In this document: positions 1 through 10,500 of the stretch, one piece after another
How positions within the stretch are numbered: the stretch's first letter is position 1
How the letters are laid out: the number at the start of each line of letters is the position of its first letter
Assembly (NCBI GenBank): GCA_025937785.1
Contig: JAICQQ010000022.1
Coordinates: 1 to 61,754 of the forward strand
Reading direction: 5' to 3'
Length of the DNA: 61,754 nucleotides
Origin: Polyangiaceae bacterium
GTDB taxonomy: Bacteria > Myxococcota_A > Polyangia > Polyangiales > Polyangiaceae
Made by a program: the position numbers and the translations under genes
Notes under the pieces: generated by a model
What the model was told of the DNA's origin: nothing
Database searches by the model: none
The model's input: only the letters and a program-made list of their open reading frames with translations

Positions 1-762
1 TCGGGTGGATGGGTCGCAGACATACTCACTTGTACCATGAACTTTTCGGGCACTCGTCGGGACGAGACGCCGCTGAACGTCACGCTTGCCGATTGCAGGC
101 TCTGGTGGGCCGCCTGTCGCAGTTTCGAGAGAAATTCGGGAAAAACCTGGTTGCCTCACGTCCGGAGGCGTCAGCGCGCCACTCACGGGCACGAAGATCT
201 CGTCAAGACAATTCTCACCGAATACTCATTATTTGAACATGGATTCTCCGTGCTTCCGCACCGCCACACCCTACGCCGCCCGTGACGTGCGAACAGGAAC
301 GACTTGGCACGTTCGTAAGCGACGCAAACCACCTTGACGGACGCGCGCTTGTGCGTATACTAAATCACTCACCCAAGATCGGGGCGAGACGCGGCTCAAT
401 GTGCATCTCGCGGGCCACACTAAGGGATTCCCCGGTGCATCCGTGCGGTGGCGCGCTGCATGGGCCACGTGGCTCGTGCGGTCGCCGCCTACAGGCCACG
501 TGGCTCGCGCGGTCGGCGCACTCCGCGGGCCACAAGGCTCGCGCAGTCGGTGCCGACGGGCCACGTGGCTCGCGCGGTCGGCGCCTACGGGCCACAAGGC
601 TCGTGCGGTCGGCGCTGCACGGGCACGGGCACGTTCACCGGGTCGTCTGCCGAGTTCAGGGACAAGAGCTACCCCGAACGAGTCCGCGGGCTCAGCTGCG
701 GCCTACAAATGGCTTGTGCTGTCCCGGCAGTTTGCTAAGTCCTTCCGGCCGGAGGCCCCCAG
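1..762. other. Gene-free left flank carrying a repeat element
   Basis: No convincing gene is visible. Several reading frames are open, but they overlap each other, contain biased Arg/Ala/Gly strings and owe their openness to high G+C and to the tandem repeat at 401-655. The first 300 bases are slightly less G+C-rich and show no recognisable protein or RNA. The segment 700-762 should contain the promoter and leader of the aminotransferase gene. A Shine-Dalgarno GGAGG is at 751-755, seven bases before the ATG at 763. Confidence 0.6.
401..655 (+). repeat. Dispersed repeat element, copy A, five units of 31-33 bp
   Basis: Five units start at about 462, 494, 527, 558 and 589. Each has the core GGCCAC(GT or AA)GGCTCG, then a GGTCGGCG-like half; three carry the perfect 10-bp palindrome GCCACGTGGC and two carry an AA variant. 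Flanks at 401-461 (TCTCGCGGGCC, ATTCCC, GCATCCGTGCGGTGG) and 632-655 (CACC..., GTCTGCCGAG) match the flanks of a second, inverted copy at 42343-42515. There are no unique spacers between units, so this is not a CRISPR array. Its function is unknown: it may be a non-autonomous mobile repeat, a binding-site cluster or a structured RNA. Confidence 0.8.
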
Positions 763-2022
763 ATGTCGCACAAGGACACGATCGAAGCGATCAGATCACA
801 AGCATCGGCCCTCGAGGCTGCCTACGACGGGTTCAAAGCGAAGGGCCTCGCGCTCGACATGACCCGGGGCAAGCCGTGCAAGGAGCAGCTCGATCTCGCG
901 CAGGAGCTGTTCACGAACCTCGGCAAAGACGAGTTCAAGGACAAGAGCGGCGCTGACGTGCGCAACTACGGTGGGATCGACGGGCTGCCCGAAGCCAAGG
1001 TTCTGCTCGGCACGCTGCTGGACGTGCCGGCGGAGCAGGTCCTGATTGGCGACAATTCCAGCCTCAGCTTGATGTACCTCACGGTGCTGCACGCAATGAC
1101 CCACGGCGTGGTCGGCGGCAGCGGCCCCTGGAGCGGGCAGAAGCCGAAATTCTTGTGTCCCGCGCCGGGCTACGATCGACATTTCTCGATCTGCGAGCAC
1201 CTGGGCATCGAGATGATCGTGGTCGACATGAACGACGACGGTCCCGACATGGACGCGGTCGAGAAGTTGGTGGCTGCCGACGCATCGATCAAGGGCATGT
1301 GGTTGGTGCCCAAGTACTCGAACCCCGGCGGGGTAGTGTGTTCCGACGCCGTCGTCGAGCGCCTGGCGTCGATGCCGACCAAGGCGCCCGACTTTCGTTT
1401 GCTCTGGGACAACGCCTACGCCGTGCACCACCTGGGCGCTGGCCCTGCCAGGCTCGCGAACGTGCTCGAAGCGTGTGATCGCGCGGGCCACGGGGATCGG
1501 GTATTCGTGTTCGGCTCCACCTCGAAGGTCACGTTCGCCGGTGCGGGGCTCTCGGCCATGGGCGGCAGCTTGGCGAACATCGACTGGATGCGAAAGCACC
1601 GCTCGATGATGACGATCGGGCCTGACAAGCTGAATCAGCTGCGGCACGTGCGGCTGCTCGGCGACCGTCAGGGTCTGCTCGAGCACATGAACAAGCACGC
1701 GGCGATCCTCGCGCCGAAGTTCGCGAAAGTTCAAGAAGTGCTGGGCAAGCACCTCGGCTCGAGCGGGCTCGCGCGCTGGACGAACCCGACGGGTGGGTAC
1801 TTCGTCAGTCTGGACACTCTGGATGGCTGCGCCAAGCGCGTGGTTGCGTTGGCGAACGGCGCGGGCGTCAAGCTGACGGCAGCTGGCGCTACCTTTCCAC
1901 TCGGGAAAGATCCGCGGGACCGCAACATTCGCATCGCTCCCAGCCTGCCGGGTCTCGCCGAAATCGAGCAAGCGATGGAAGTGCTGGCGTGCTGCGTCAA
2001 GCTGGCGTCACTCGAGAAATGA
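763..2022 (+). CDS. PLP-dependent aminotransferase, MocR-type/aspartate aminotransferase-like
   Basis: Predicted 419-residue cytosolic fold-type I aminotransferase, likely transferring an amino group between an amino acid (aspartate is the best guess) and 2-oxoglutarate. The PLP Schiff-base lysine is probably K255 in FGSTSKVTFAG. The N-terminal LDMTRGKP and NYGG segments and DNAYAVHHL are typical of the subgroup of aspartate aminotransferases related to the MocR C-terminal domain (Pfam Aminotran_MocR). No N-terminal HTH is present, so it is an enzyme and not a MocR regulator. The start is supported by GGAGG seven bases upstream. Its stop overlaps the deoC start as ATGA. Family is fairly sure; substrate is inferred. 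Confidence 0.9.
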   Translation: MSHKDTIEAIRSQASALEAAYDGFKAKGLALDMTRGKPCKEQLDLAQELFTNLGKDEFKDKSGADVRNYGGIDGLPEAKVLLGTLLDVPAEQVLIGDNSSLSLMYLTVLHAMTHGVVGGSGPWSGQKPKFLCPAPGYDRHFSICEHLGIEMIVVDMNDDGPDMDAVEKLVAADASIKGMWLVPKYSNPGGVVCSDAVVERLASMPTKAPDFRLLWDNAYAVHHLGAGPARLANVLEACDRAGHGDRVFVFGSTSKVTFAGAGLSAMGGSLANIDWMRKHRSMMTIGPDKLNQLRHVRLLGDRQGLLEHMNKHAAILAPKFAKVQEVLGKHLGSSGLARWTNPTGGYFVSLDTLDGCAKRVVALANGAGVKLTAAGATFPLGKDPRDRNIRIAPSLPGLAEIEQAMEVLACCVKLASLEK

Positions 2023-2753
2023 GCGGCACCAGCATGCCCGACGTCGCAAGGTCGAATGACGCTGCAGGGTTGTCTGACGTTGCAGGGTTGTCTGACGTTG
2101 CAGGGTTGCTCGACCACGCGCTTTTGAAACCGACGCTGACCGAGGCCGAGTTGTGGCAGGGGTGTGAGTTCGCACGCGCGCGCCGGGTCGCGAGCGTGTG
2201 CATCGTGCCCTTCGCCGTGCGCCGCTGCGCGGAGTTGCTGGCAGGCAGCCTGGTGCAGCCCAGCACCACGCTGGGTTTCCCGCACGGCGCGGGCACGTGG
2301 CAGAGCAAAGTCCGCGAGGCTCGCGAGAGCTTGGCTGCCGGCGCGACGGAACTCGACATGGTGGTCAACATCAACCAGGTGTTGAGCGGCAACACTAGCG
2401 CGGTGCGGCAAGAGATCGAAGCCGTGCTGGCAGAGGTGCGTCATGCGAACGCCCGCCTGAAGGTCATCTTCGAGAACTGCTACCTCGAACGCGAGCACAA
2501 GCTTGCCCTCTGCGAGATTTGCAGCGACTTGCAGGTCGACTGGGTCAAGACCTCGACCGGCTTCGGTAGCGGAGGCGCGACCGTGTCGGACGTCGAGCTG
2601 ATGCGTGCGCATACGTCAGCGGAGATCGGCGTCAAGGCATCGGGAGGGATCCGTACCCTCGCCCAGGTCCAGAGCTTCCGGGCGCTGGGGTGCTCGCGCA
2701 TCGGGACCACCGCGACCGCGGCGATTCTGGATGAGCTCGCCCAGCGCGCTTGA
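2019..2753 (+). CDS. deoC: Deoxyribose-phosphate aldolase
   Basis: A class I aldolase of 244 residues that cleaves 2-deoxy-D-ribose 5-phosphate to acetaldehyde and glyceraldehyde 3-phosphate in deoxynucleoside catabolism. The Schiff-base lysine is K177 in VKTSTGFG, with the second conserved lysine K206 in GVKASGGI. The early LLDHALLKP motif is also typical. The ATG at 2019 overlaps the previous stop codon (ATGA), implying translational coupling; an in-frame upstream codon at 1989 is less likely. Residues about 14-31 are expanded by three 18-bp DNA repeats giving AGLSDV-like hexapeptides ahead of the TIM barrel. Length otherwise fits the family. Confidence 0.93.
   Translation: MSGTSMPDVARSNDAAGLSDVAGLSDVAGLLDHALLKPTLTEAELWQGCEFARARRVASVCIVPFAVRRCAELLAGSLVQPSTTLGFPHGAGTWQSKVREARESLAAGATELDMVVNINQVLSGNTSAVRQEIEAVLAEVRHANARLKVIFENCYLEREHKLALCEICSDLQVDWVKTSTGFGSGGATVSDVELMRAHTSAEIGVKASGGIRTLAQVQSFRALGCSRIGTTATAAILDELAQRA
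2058..2111 (+). repeat. Three 18-bp tandem repeats inside deoC
   Basis: Three near-identical copies of GACGTTGCAGGGTTGTCT lie in frame in the N-terminal coding region of deoC, encoding an AGLSDV-like hexapeptide. Because the unit is a multiple of three, changes in copy number would not break the gene. It lies before the catalytic barrel. Confidence 0.85.
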
Positions 2754-2808
2754 ACCGGAACGGCCTACGAAGTCCCGCCAGAACCGCCGGTTTTAGCTGC
2801 GGCACGAG

Positions 2809-5109
2809 ATGGGGTATTCTGAGAGCGTGGTGACTCAGGGTACCGCCCGGATGCTTCCCTGCCGCGAATGCGGGCGCCCGAGCAACGAAGATGCCAGGTT
2901 CTGCGCACAGTGTGGCCTGCTGCTGGATCGCCCCGTGGTCGATTCGGTCAAGAGCGGCACTGAGTCCGTCGCACGCGAGTCTGCGCGCTCCGCCCTGGCC
3001 GATCCGCTGATCGGGGTGTTGGTGGCCGGGCGTTACCGCATCGTCGAGCAGCTGGGTCGCGGCGGCATGGGCGTCGTGTACAAGGCCGAGCACGTGAGCA
3101 TCGGCAAGCTGATGGCGCTGAAGCTTTTGACGGGCGAACTGACGCGCCACGCTGACCACGTCAAACGCTTTCGGCGCGAGGCCATGATGGCCAGTCAGCT
3201 CTCTCACCCCAACACCGTGCAGGTCTTCGACTTCGGCGGCGGCGATGGTCTGACCTATCTGGCGATGGAGTACCTGCGGGGCATCGACCTCGGTCGCGTC
3301 ATCGAAAAAGAAGGCGTGCTCGGCCCGGTGCGCACCGCCAAGTTGATGATCCAGGTGTGCAGCTCGCTGATCGAAGCGCACGAGAAGGACATCGTCCATC
3401 GCGACTTGAAGCCGGAGAACATCATGATCATGGCGAGCCCCATGGGGGACGATGTCGTGAAGGTGCTCGACTTCGGTCTCGCCAAACTCAGGGCATCGCG
3501 AGAACTCGCGGCGGTCACCACCCGGGGTGCGATCGTGGGCACGCCGTACTACATGTCGCCGGAGCAAGCCCAGGGTGAAAACGTCGATCAGCGCACGGAC
3601 GTCTACGCGCTCGGCGCGGTGATGCACGTTTGCCTGACCGGGTTTCCCGTGTTCGATGCCCCGAACCCCATCGGCGTGCTCAGCAAGCAGCTGGTGGAGG
3701 AGCCGCGTTCGATCCTCGAGCGCTTTCCGGAACTGCAGGTTCCCGCAAGTTTCGATCAGATCATCTTGCGCTGTCTGCGCAAAGACCCGGCGCGGCGTTT
3801 TCGCACCGCGCGGGAGCTGCAGAGCGCGCTCATCAGCGCCTTCGAGGGGCTCGGTCACGCCAGCGCGGCGGCCTTGCTCGACAACGAACACCTGCGGAAC
3901 CTGGCGCGGACCGGCGACGATGCTGCGACCCGCGGTGAGTTCGAGCGTTACGAGCGCAAGCTGCAGCGACGCGGGCTAATCCCTTACGTGCTCGTCGGCC
4001 TCGCCATTTCGGGCGCTGCATTCTTGGGGTTCCGTGGCTGGAGCATGCTCAACCGTCCGCCGGAGTTTCGCGGCGAGGAGATCGAGCCGAACGACAAAGC
4101 GAGCGAAGCCAACCTCGTACCTTTCGGTAAGCCCGTGCGGGGCATGCTCGGAAAGCGCATGGACAAGGCGCGCAGCGACCGCGACTTCTATCGGGTCGAG
4201 GTGCCCGGGGACGCTGCTAGCGAGAGCACGCTCCTGGTGCTCGATATCAGCCCCGTGGGGAACATGGCCCTGTGCGCGTGGGTGTATGGCGCCGACAGCG
4301 ATTCGCCCCTGGCTCGTTATTGCGTAGGCAGTCCCGTCGCGCCCGTCAACATTCCCCAACTGGCGCTCCGTCGCGGCAGCTACTTGATCGCCGTGATGCA
4401 AGATCGTACCGAGTACAGGAAGGGGCAGGTGCCGCCCGTTTACGAGAACGTGTCGGATTGGTATACGCTGAAGCTCGACCTGGGGAGCCCGAATGCCGAG
4501 CTCGAGGTCGAGCCGAATGGGCAGCCGAGCTCCGCCGAAATGCTCGGCGTAGGGGCTTCCAAAAAGGCGGCTCTCAGTTTTGCGCGTGACGAAGACGTGT
4601 TCTGCGCGGCGGCCGGAACGGGCAAGGTCGTGTTCGAGGTGGACGACGGCGCTGCCGGCAAACGCCCCTCCGAAGGCGTCTTGCAGATCACGCCGATGGG
4701 CGGTCCGGGCGACGAGATACCCGTCCGCGTGCACGATCCGACCGCGAAGGTCGCGACGTCGGAACGCGATCAGAAGAGCCCGTGGACGAGCCCCCCCGTC
4801 GATCTGGCGACGACCTCGCCCGCCTGCGTCCTGGTCACGCTGGTGCCGAACCCGTGGGCTCCCACGCCACACCCCTTGACGGCGCCGCCTGGCTACACCG
4901 AGTACCGTGTGACGCTGAAAGCCGCGCCCCAGGCCGAGAGTCCGCCGCCGAAGCCCGTGCGCCAGAGGCCGGCTTACCCGAAGCCGGCTCAACCAGCGAT
5001 GCTGGCTCCGTTGCCGCAGTCCACGCAGCCGGCGCTGCAGCCGACGCAGCCGACTCCGCTGCAGCTGCCCCGTCCCCCCGCGGTCCCTGGCGTCGAGCCG
5101 CCGAACTGA
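2809..5109 (+). CDS. Membrane Ser/Thr protein kinase with N-terminal zinc ribbon
   Basis: A Hanks-type kinase of up to 766 residues. Residues about 18-36 hold a CxxC...CxxC zinc ribbon (CREC, CAQC). The kinase domain spans about 74-345: glycine loop near 83-90 (GRGGMG), ATP lysine K105, HRD at 197-199, and DFG at 221-223. One membrane helix is at about 391-411, so the C-terminal ~350 residues should lie outside the cytoplasm; they contain repeated pre-peptidase-like segments (EIEPNDKASEA and EVEPNGQPSSAE) and end in a Pro/Gln-rich tail. Start is uncertain: ATG 2809, GTG 2827 or ATG 2851, none with a strong Shine-Dalgarno. Substrate unknown. The neighbours are envelope-lipid and protease genes. 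Confidence 0.92.
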   Translation: MGYSESVVTQGTARMLPCRECGRPSNEDARFCAQCGLLLDRPVVDSVKSGTESVARESARSALADPLIGVLVAGRYRIVEQLGRGGMGVVYKAEHVSIGKLMALKLLTGELTRHADHVKRFRREAMMASQLSHPNTVQVFDFGGGDGLTYLAMEYLRGIDLGRVIEKEGVLGPVRTAKLMIQVCSSLIEAHEKDIVHRDLKPENIMIMASPMGDDVVKVLDFGLAKLRASRELAAVTTRGAIVGTPYYMSPEQAQGENVDQRTDVYALGAVMHVCLTGFPVFDAPNPIGVLSKQLVEEPRSILERFPELQVPASFDQIILRCLRKDPARRFRTARELQSALISAFEGLGHASAAALLDNEHLRNLARTGDDAATRGEFERYERKLQRRGLIPYVLVGLAISGAAFLGFRGWSMLNRPPEFRGEEIEPNDKASEANLVPFGKPVRGMLGKRMDKARSDRDFYRVEVPGDAASESTLLVLDISPVGNMALCAWVYGADSDSPLARYCVGSPVAPVNIPQLALRRGSYLIAVMQDRTEYRKGQVPPVYENVSDWYTLKLDLGSPNAELEVEPNGQPSSAEMLGVGASKKAALSFARDEDVFCAAAGTGKVVFEVDDGAAGKRPSEGVLQITPMGGPGDEIPVRVHDPTAKVATSERDQKSPWTSPPVDLATTSPACVLVTLVPNPWAPTPHPLTAPPGYTEYRVTLKAAPQAESPPPKPVRQRPAYPKPAQPAMLAPLPQSTQPALQPTQPTPLQLPRPPAVPGVEPPN

Positions 5110-5231
5110 CCACGCCCGTTCGCTCGGAGCAGCGGCGTGGGGGGGGCGATCTCGGGAAGGTGCCGGGGGCCCACCGGACGCTCGGTACTGGTGGCCAGCT
5201 GCTACTCTGCTACTCTGCGCTCGGGTGTATT

Positions 5232-6014
5232 TTGGCGTCCAACCCGCTGATCCGATTCCATAACGTGCAAAAGACCTTCGGTCCGAAGGTCGTCTATCGC
5301 GGCCTCAACCTCGAAATGCACCGCGGCGAGGTACTGACCATGGTGGGCGGCTCCGGTGTCGGCAAAAGCGTGATGCTGAAGATGCTGATCGGCCTGCTGA
5401 AGCCGGACGCTGGCAGCATCGTGTTCGACGGCGAGGAAGTCACGACCATGAAGGAGCGGCAGCTCGCCCGCGTGCGACAGCGCATCGCGATGCTGTTCCA
5501 GAGCGGAGCTTTGTTCGACTCGCTGACCGTGGGGCAAAACGTGGCCTATGGCCTCGAAGAACACTTCCAGCACAAGATGACGCGATCGGAGATCGAGGAT
5601 CGCGTCGATTGGGCGCTCAGCCTGGTCGATTTGCCGGGGATCGAGCTGATGCGCCCCGCCGACTTATCCGGTGGCATGCGCAAGCGCGTGGGGCTGGCGC
5701 GTGCCATCGCCGTGCGGCCCGAAGTGCTGCTCTACGACGAGCCCACGACCGGACTCGACCCGATCAACACGGCACGCGTCAACCACCTGATCATGGGGCT
5801 TCAGGAGCGCCTGAAAATCACCAGCATCGTCGTGACCCATGACATGAAAAGCGCTTTCACCATCAGCGATCGCATGGCCATGGTGCATACCGGCAGAATC
5901 ATCTGCTGGGGCACCGTGGAAAAGTTCCGGGCCTCGACCGATCCGCGCGTGCACGACTTCATCGAAGGCGTCGCCCCGGTTAAGGAAGACGTGGAGACGT
6001 TGCTGAACGCCTGA
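5232..6014 (+). CDS. mlaF: ABC transporter ATP-binding protein, MlaF-like
   Basis: A cytoplasmic ATPase of about 260 residues, of the type powering MCE/Mla phospholipid transport between inner and outer membranes. Walker A GGSGVGKSV is at about residues 37-45, signature LSGGMRKRVGLARA follows, then Walker B LLYDEPTTGLDP and the switch histidine in VVTHDM. The LSGGMRKR form is characteristic of MlaF. The start is placed at TTG 5232, just before the first conserved strand (NPLIRFHNV); the frame stays open upstream, but that part overlaps the kinase gene and has no ABC homology. The MlaD-type gene follows. No mlaE permease is adjacent, which is unusual for this family. Confidence 0.88.
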   Translation: MASNPLIRFHNVQKTFGPKVVYRGLNLEMHRGEVLTMVGGSGVGKSVMLKMLIGLLKPDAGSIVFDGEEVTTMKERQLARVRQRIAMLFQSGALFDSLTVGQNVAYGLEEHFQHKMTRSEIEDRVDWALSLVDLPGIELMRPADLSGGMRKRVGLARAIAVRPEVLLYDEPTTGLDPINTARVNHLIMGLQERLKITSIVVTHDMKSAFTISDRMAMVHTGRIICWGTVEKFRASTDPRVHDFIEGVAPVKEDVETLLNA

Positions 6015-6229
6015 TGCCGACAGTGCCAGGCGCCATGCTCAGGGGACACGCTCGTCACACGAAGGCTTCGGTCTTGCGGTGTAGCAGTGTGGGTGGACGC
6101 CGCCTACTGGCGTGTGTCGATTCCGCGCTCCCGCCGACACCAAGGGTTCTCCTCGTTCCGTGTTTTTGTCTCCCCAGGTGAGCGAGCGCGTGACCCGGTC
6201 CAGTTTCTGAGGGAAGATCGAGGTTGGTC

Positions 6230-7378
6230 ATGGCTATCCCGCGTGAGGTCAAAGTAGGTGCCTTCGTACTGGCAGGGCTCCTGTGCATCGGTGTCATCAT
6301 CTTCTTGATCGGCGATGACAAGCAGATGTTCTCCGATCGGGTCCACTACAAGACCGCGTTCGGTGACGTGCAGGGGTTGAAGCGCGGGTCGCCGGTGCGC
6401 ATGGGCGGCATCAACGTGGGCACGGTGGAAGAGCTCGGCTACGGTACCAATCCGAAGGATACCGCGATCTACGTAGAAATTTCGATCGTCGAGCGCGAGG
6501 CGCCGCGCATTCGTACCGACACGGTGGCATCGATCGCTGGTAAGGGCCTATTGGGCGACAAGCTGCTCGATCTGAGCGTCGGCAGCCCCGACAAGCCGCC
6601 GATGAAGGCGGGCGGGGTGATCAAGGCCGAAGAGCCACAAGACTTCACTCAGATGCTCGACAGCCTGAACCGCGTCAGCACGAAGGTCGAGAAAGTCGTG
6701 GGTCACCTCGAAGTCGCCACGGAAGGCATTGCCAACGAGGGGTTTCAGAAAGACGTGCAACAGGCCGTCGGTTCACTAAACAACATCTTGAAGTCGGTGG
6801 ATGAGGGGAATGGATACGCCAAGCGCCTCTTGAACGATCCCGAAGAGGCGGAGCGCCTTTCGCGCGTGGTCGACAACCTCGACCAAACCACCCGCGAGCT
6901 GACGCGTGCGGCTCAGGGCATGTCGGCGCTGCTCGAGCGCATCAACACCGGTCCCGGTTTCGCCCACGACCTGATCTACGAAGACGATGCCGGCAAGGCC
7001 CTGGCCCAATTCGGCGGTGCGGCAGAAGAGGTCGGCACCACGCTGCGTGGGATTCGCGAGGGCAACGGCATGGCCAAGAGCGTGCTGTACGGTGGCGACG
7101 AATCCGACCAGATGGTGGCGAACCTGAACGCCGCCAGCACCGATCTGCGCACCATCGTGGCCGACCTGCGCGCCGGCAAAGGCACGCTGGGAGCGCTGCT
7201 CGTCGACCCGTCGGTGTACGAGGATGTCAAGCTCTTGCTCGGCAACGTCGATCGCAACAAGACCCTCAGGGCTCTGGTCCGCTACTCGATCAAGCGCGAC
7301 GAAGCGGCACCGAACGTGGAGGTCAAGGACCCCCAGCCGGCGGCTGCCAGCGTTGCCCGTTCGGCTGAAGGCGACTGA
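6230..7378 (+). CDS. mlaD: MlaD/MCE-family lipid-transport protein
   Basis: A 382-residue inner-membrane-anchored substrate-binding subunit of a Mla/MCE system. One N-terminal membrane helix (VGAFVLAGLLCIGVIIFLI) is followed by the MCE core (VQGLKRGSPVRMGGINVGTV) at about residues 40-115. A long helical region with heptad-like Asn/Leu repeats covers about 140-350; such tails form tunnels or needles in some MCE proteins. ATG 6230 is preferred over the TTG at 6224, with GAGG six bases upstream. It lies 215 bases after mlaF with no other gene between, so the two may share a transcript. It is about twice the length of E. coli MlaD. Confidence 0.88.
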   Translation: MAIPREVKVGAFVLAGLLCIGVIIFLIGDDKQMFSDRVHYKTAFGDVQGLKRGSPVRMGGINVGTVEELGYGTNPKDTAIYVEISIVEREAPRIRTDTVASIAGKGLLGDKLLDLSVGSPDKPPMKAGGVIKAEEPQDFTQMLDSLNRVSTKVEKVVGHLEVATEGIANEGFQKDVQQAVGSLNNILKSVDEGNGYAKRLLNDPEEAERLSRVVDNLDQTTRELTRAAQGMSALLERINTGPGFAHDLIYEDDAGKALAQFGGAAEEVGTTLRGIREGNGMAKSVLYGGDESDQMVANLNAASTDLRTIVADLRAGKGTLGALLVDPSVYEDVKLLLGNVDRNKTLRALVRYSIKRDEAAPNVEVKDPQPAAASVARSAEGD

Positions 7379-7502
7379 CCCTCAAAAGCCGGCGCCGGGT
7401 GGCAAGGCTCGCGTCCGAGCACGGGCGGCCGGGGTGCGCCGGCGCGAAAATGCGGTCCGCGAGCGCTGACACTGGAGGGGCGGGGCCGTATACTGGACGC
7501 CT

Positions 7503-10500
7503 ATGCGCCTGTTCGAGCGGCTAGGTCGAGTTTCCATAGTCATGGGCGTGTTCGCGCTCGCCTCCTATTTTTCGATCACCTTCGGCAGCGCAGGGCTCTG
7601 GCGCGGGCTCGAGGCGGCGCACGCCGTAGCGACCCCCGGCAAGCCCACCGGTCCTTACGACCTGACCCAGCTCGTCGCGGTCAACGAAACCCTGAATACC
7701 ATTCGCACCAAATACGTCGACCCCAGCCGCGTCAAGCCTCGGCAGATGTTCCTGAGTGCGCTGAACGAGGTGCAGAAAGAGGTGGCCCAGGTCATCGTGC
7801 TGCACGAAGAGAAGGCGCCCACCGTCACGGTGCGCGTCGCCACGCAAGAGAGCGAGTTCCGCGTCGACAATGTGCAGGGGCCGTGGGACGTCGCCGCTCG
7901 CTTGCGTGAGGTGTTCGCCTTCCTGCAGGCGAACCTGAAAGACACCGAGGTCGAGCTGCGTGACGTCGAGTACGCAGCCTGCAACGGCATGCTTCGAACC
8001 CTCGACCCGCACAGCGTGTTCATGAGTCCCGAGGCTTACAAAGAGATGAACCTCTCGACCTCTGGGCACTTCGGGGGCCTCGGCATCGTGATCTCGATTC
8101 GTGATCAAATGCTGACGATCATGAAGCCCATGCCCGACACCCCGGCGGGTAGCGCTGGCCTGAAGCGGCTCGATCGCATCACCAAGATCAACAACGAGTC
8201 GACGCTGAACATGCCGCTCGACGACGCGGTGCAACGGCTGCGCGGGAAACCTGGCTCGAAGGTGACGATCTGGGTGCATCGCGACGGACCCGACGGGTGG
8301 ACGGGGTCGCGTCCCTTCGAACTGACCCGCGAACAGATTCAGATCAAGTCGATCGAATCGAAGGCCCTGAGTGACGGCGTCGGCTACATTCGGATCAAGC
8401 AGTTTCAGGCGAGCACCGCCGACGAGCTCGAGCGAGCGCTGACGACGCTGCGAAAAAACGGGCGGGTCAGCGGCCTGGTGCTGGACCTGCGCTCGAACCC
8501 GGGCGGCTTGTTGGATCAGGCGGCCAAGGTCGCCGACGAATTCTTGGAGAAGGGCGTCATCGTCTCGACCGTGGGTGCCAGCGAAGGTCGCGACGAAAAA
8601 AGCGCGACCGCGCGCGGTACCGAGCCCGACTATCCCATCGTCGTGCTGGTGAACGGTTCCTCGGCGAGCGCGAGCGAGATCGTGGCAGGCGCTCTCAAGA
8701 ATCACGACCGTGCGATCACGGTCGGTCAGTCCACGTTCGGGAAGGGGACCGTGCAGCTGGTATTCCCTCGCATCACCCCCGACGGCGCGGCCCTGAAGCT
8801 CACCATTGCGCAGTACCTCACGCCCGGCGACACGTCGATTCAAGGGGTGGGCGTCGCGCCGGACATCGAGCTCGATCCGATGACCGCCGACATGCTCGAA
8901 ATGGATCTGTTCCGTTCGGAGCACGCGCTGCGCGAACGGGACCTTTCGAAGAGCTTGACCCACAACGGTGAGCGCAAACCCGAGCGCCCCACCTACAAGC
9001 TTCGCTACAACCTGCCCGAGAGCGAGCGCGCGAAGATCCGCGAGCTCGGCGGCGATCTGGATGACGAGTTCCAGCTCGATTTCCCCATTAGTTTCGCGCG
9101 TGATCTGACCGCGAAGCTGTCCCCGGGCAGCCGCACCAAGCAGCTGAAGGATGCAAAGGCGTTCGTGGCTGCCGCGCAGGCTGCCGAAGTCGCGGCGGTC
9201 AGCCGCGATCTCGAAAGGCTCGGTATCGACTGGTCCGAGCCCCCGGCCAACTTCACAGGTGGCCCGACCTCCAAAGACTTCGAAGTCAAGGTGGTGAGCG
9301 ACCGAGCTCGCGACCACGTGGACGCCGGGCAGCCGCTGGCGCTCAAGGTCTCCCTCACCAACAAGAGCAAGTCGCCGGCGTACCAGGTGCGCGCCGTGAC
9401 CAAGAGCGACGCGCCGTACTTCGATGAGAAAGAGCTGCTGTTCGGCAAGGTCGGTCCCGGCGAAACCAAGACGACCGAGGTGCCGTTGGGTTGGTGCGAC
9501 ATCGAAGGGCGCGCCCCGGGTTCCACGACCCCCTTGCCGCAAGACGCCAAGCGGGTGTGCAAGATCCCGAAGGACGCCGTCACTCGACAAGAGATCGTGA
9601 AGGTGCGGTTTTTTGCGGAAGGCAGCGAAGCGCCCGCCGACGGGGAGATCCGCCCGACCATTCAGAGCTTGCCGCAGCCGGTGTTTGCCTACAGCTATCA
9701 GGTCTCCGACAACCGACCGGGCAACGGTGACGGTCAGCTCGCTCGGGGCGAAGGCGCCACCGTCTACCTGACCGTCAAGAACGTGGGCAAGGGGGCTTCG
9801 CTCGAGACGCAGGCCAACCTGAGCAACCTCACCGGTGACGGCATCCTGCTCAGAAACGGCCGCTTCGACGTGTCGAACATGAAGCCGGGCGACGTGCGCA
9901 ACGTCGAGTTCACCTTCGACGTGCTCGACAACCTGGCCGAAAACCTGATCAAGGTGGAGCTGAGCGTCAGCGACCGCGATCTGCGCGTCGTCTCCAAAGA
10001 GAAGCTGACCATGCCCGTCACGCGATCGGGCCTGCACGTGAACCCAGAGCAAGGGGTGCTCAAGCTCACGGCCAGGGCAGGCGTGCGTGCACAGCCGCTC
10101 GGAGCCTCTGCTGTCGTCGGGTACCTCGGTGCCGGCACCGTAGTCGAGCGCATCGGTCGCTTCGGCGAATTCGAGAAGGTGCGCATCGACGGGACGCGTT
10201 TCGGTTTCGTAGACGCCAAGTCGACCACGCCGGCCAAGGGCCGTCCCACCGACATCAAGTACGAGCCCGAGCTCGTGCGCTCCCCGCCTCTGCTCGAGGT
10301 CAAGCCGGCACAGCTAGCGACCCGGAGTCGGACGGTCGAGATCGAAGGTCGCGCGACCGACGTGGACCAGGTCATGGACGCCTATATCTTCGTGGGAACA
10401 CGCAAGGTCTTCTACCGCGCGAACCCAGCGCCGAACACGCACGAGATGACGTTCAAGGTGACGGCGGAGCTACAGCCCGGGGTCAACATGATCACGGTCG

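Noticed and set aside
462..620. CRISPR-like array at the left end
   Set aside because: The units follow each other directly with no unique spacers, differ from one another, and vary from 31 to 33 bases. No cas gene is present. It is described as a tandem repeat element.
4782..5231. Upstream extension of the mlaF frame
   Set aside because: It lies over the kinase gene and gives Ala/Pro/Arg-rich sequence with no ABC features.
7521..10052. 843-codon open frame antisense to the S41 protease gene
   Set aside because: It is His/Arg/Leu/Asp-rich without any motif and mirrors the codon bias of the protease, a normal effect of high G+C.
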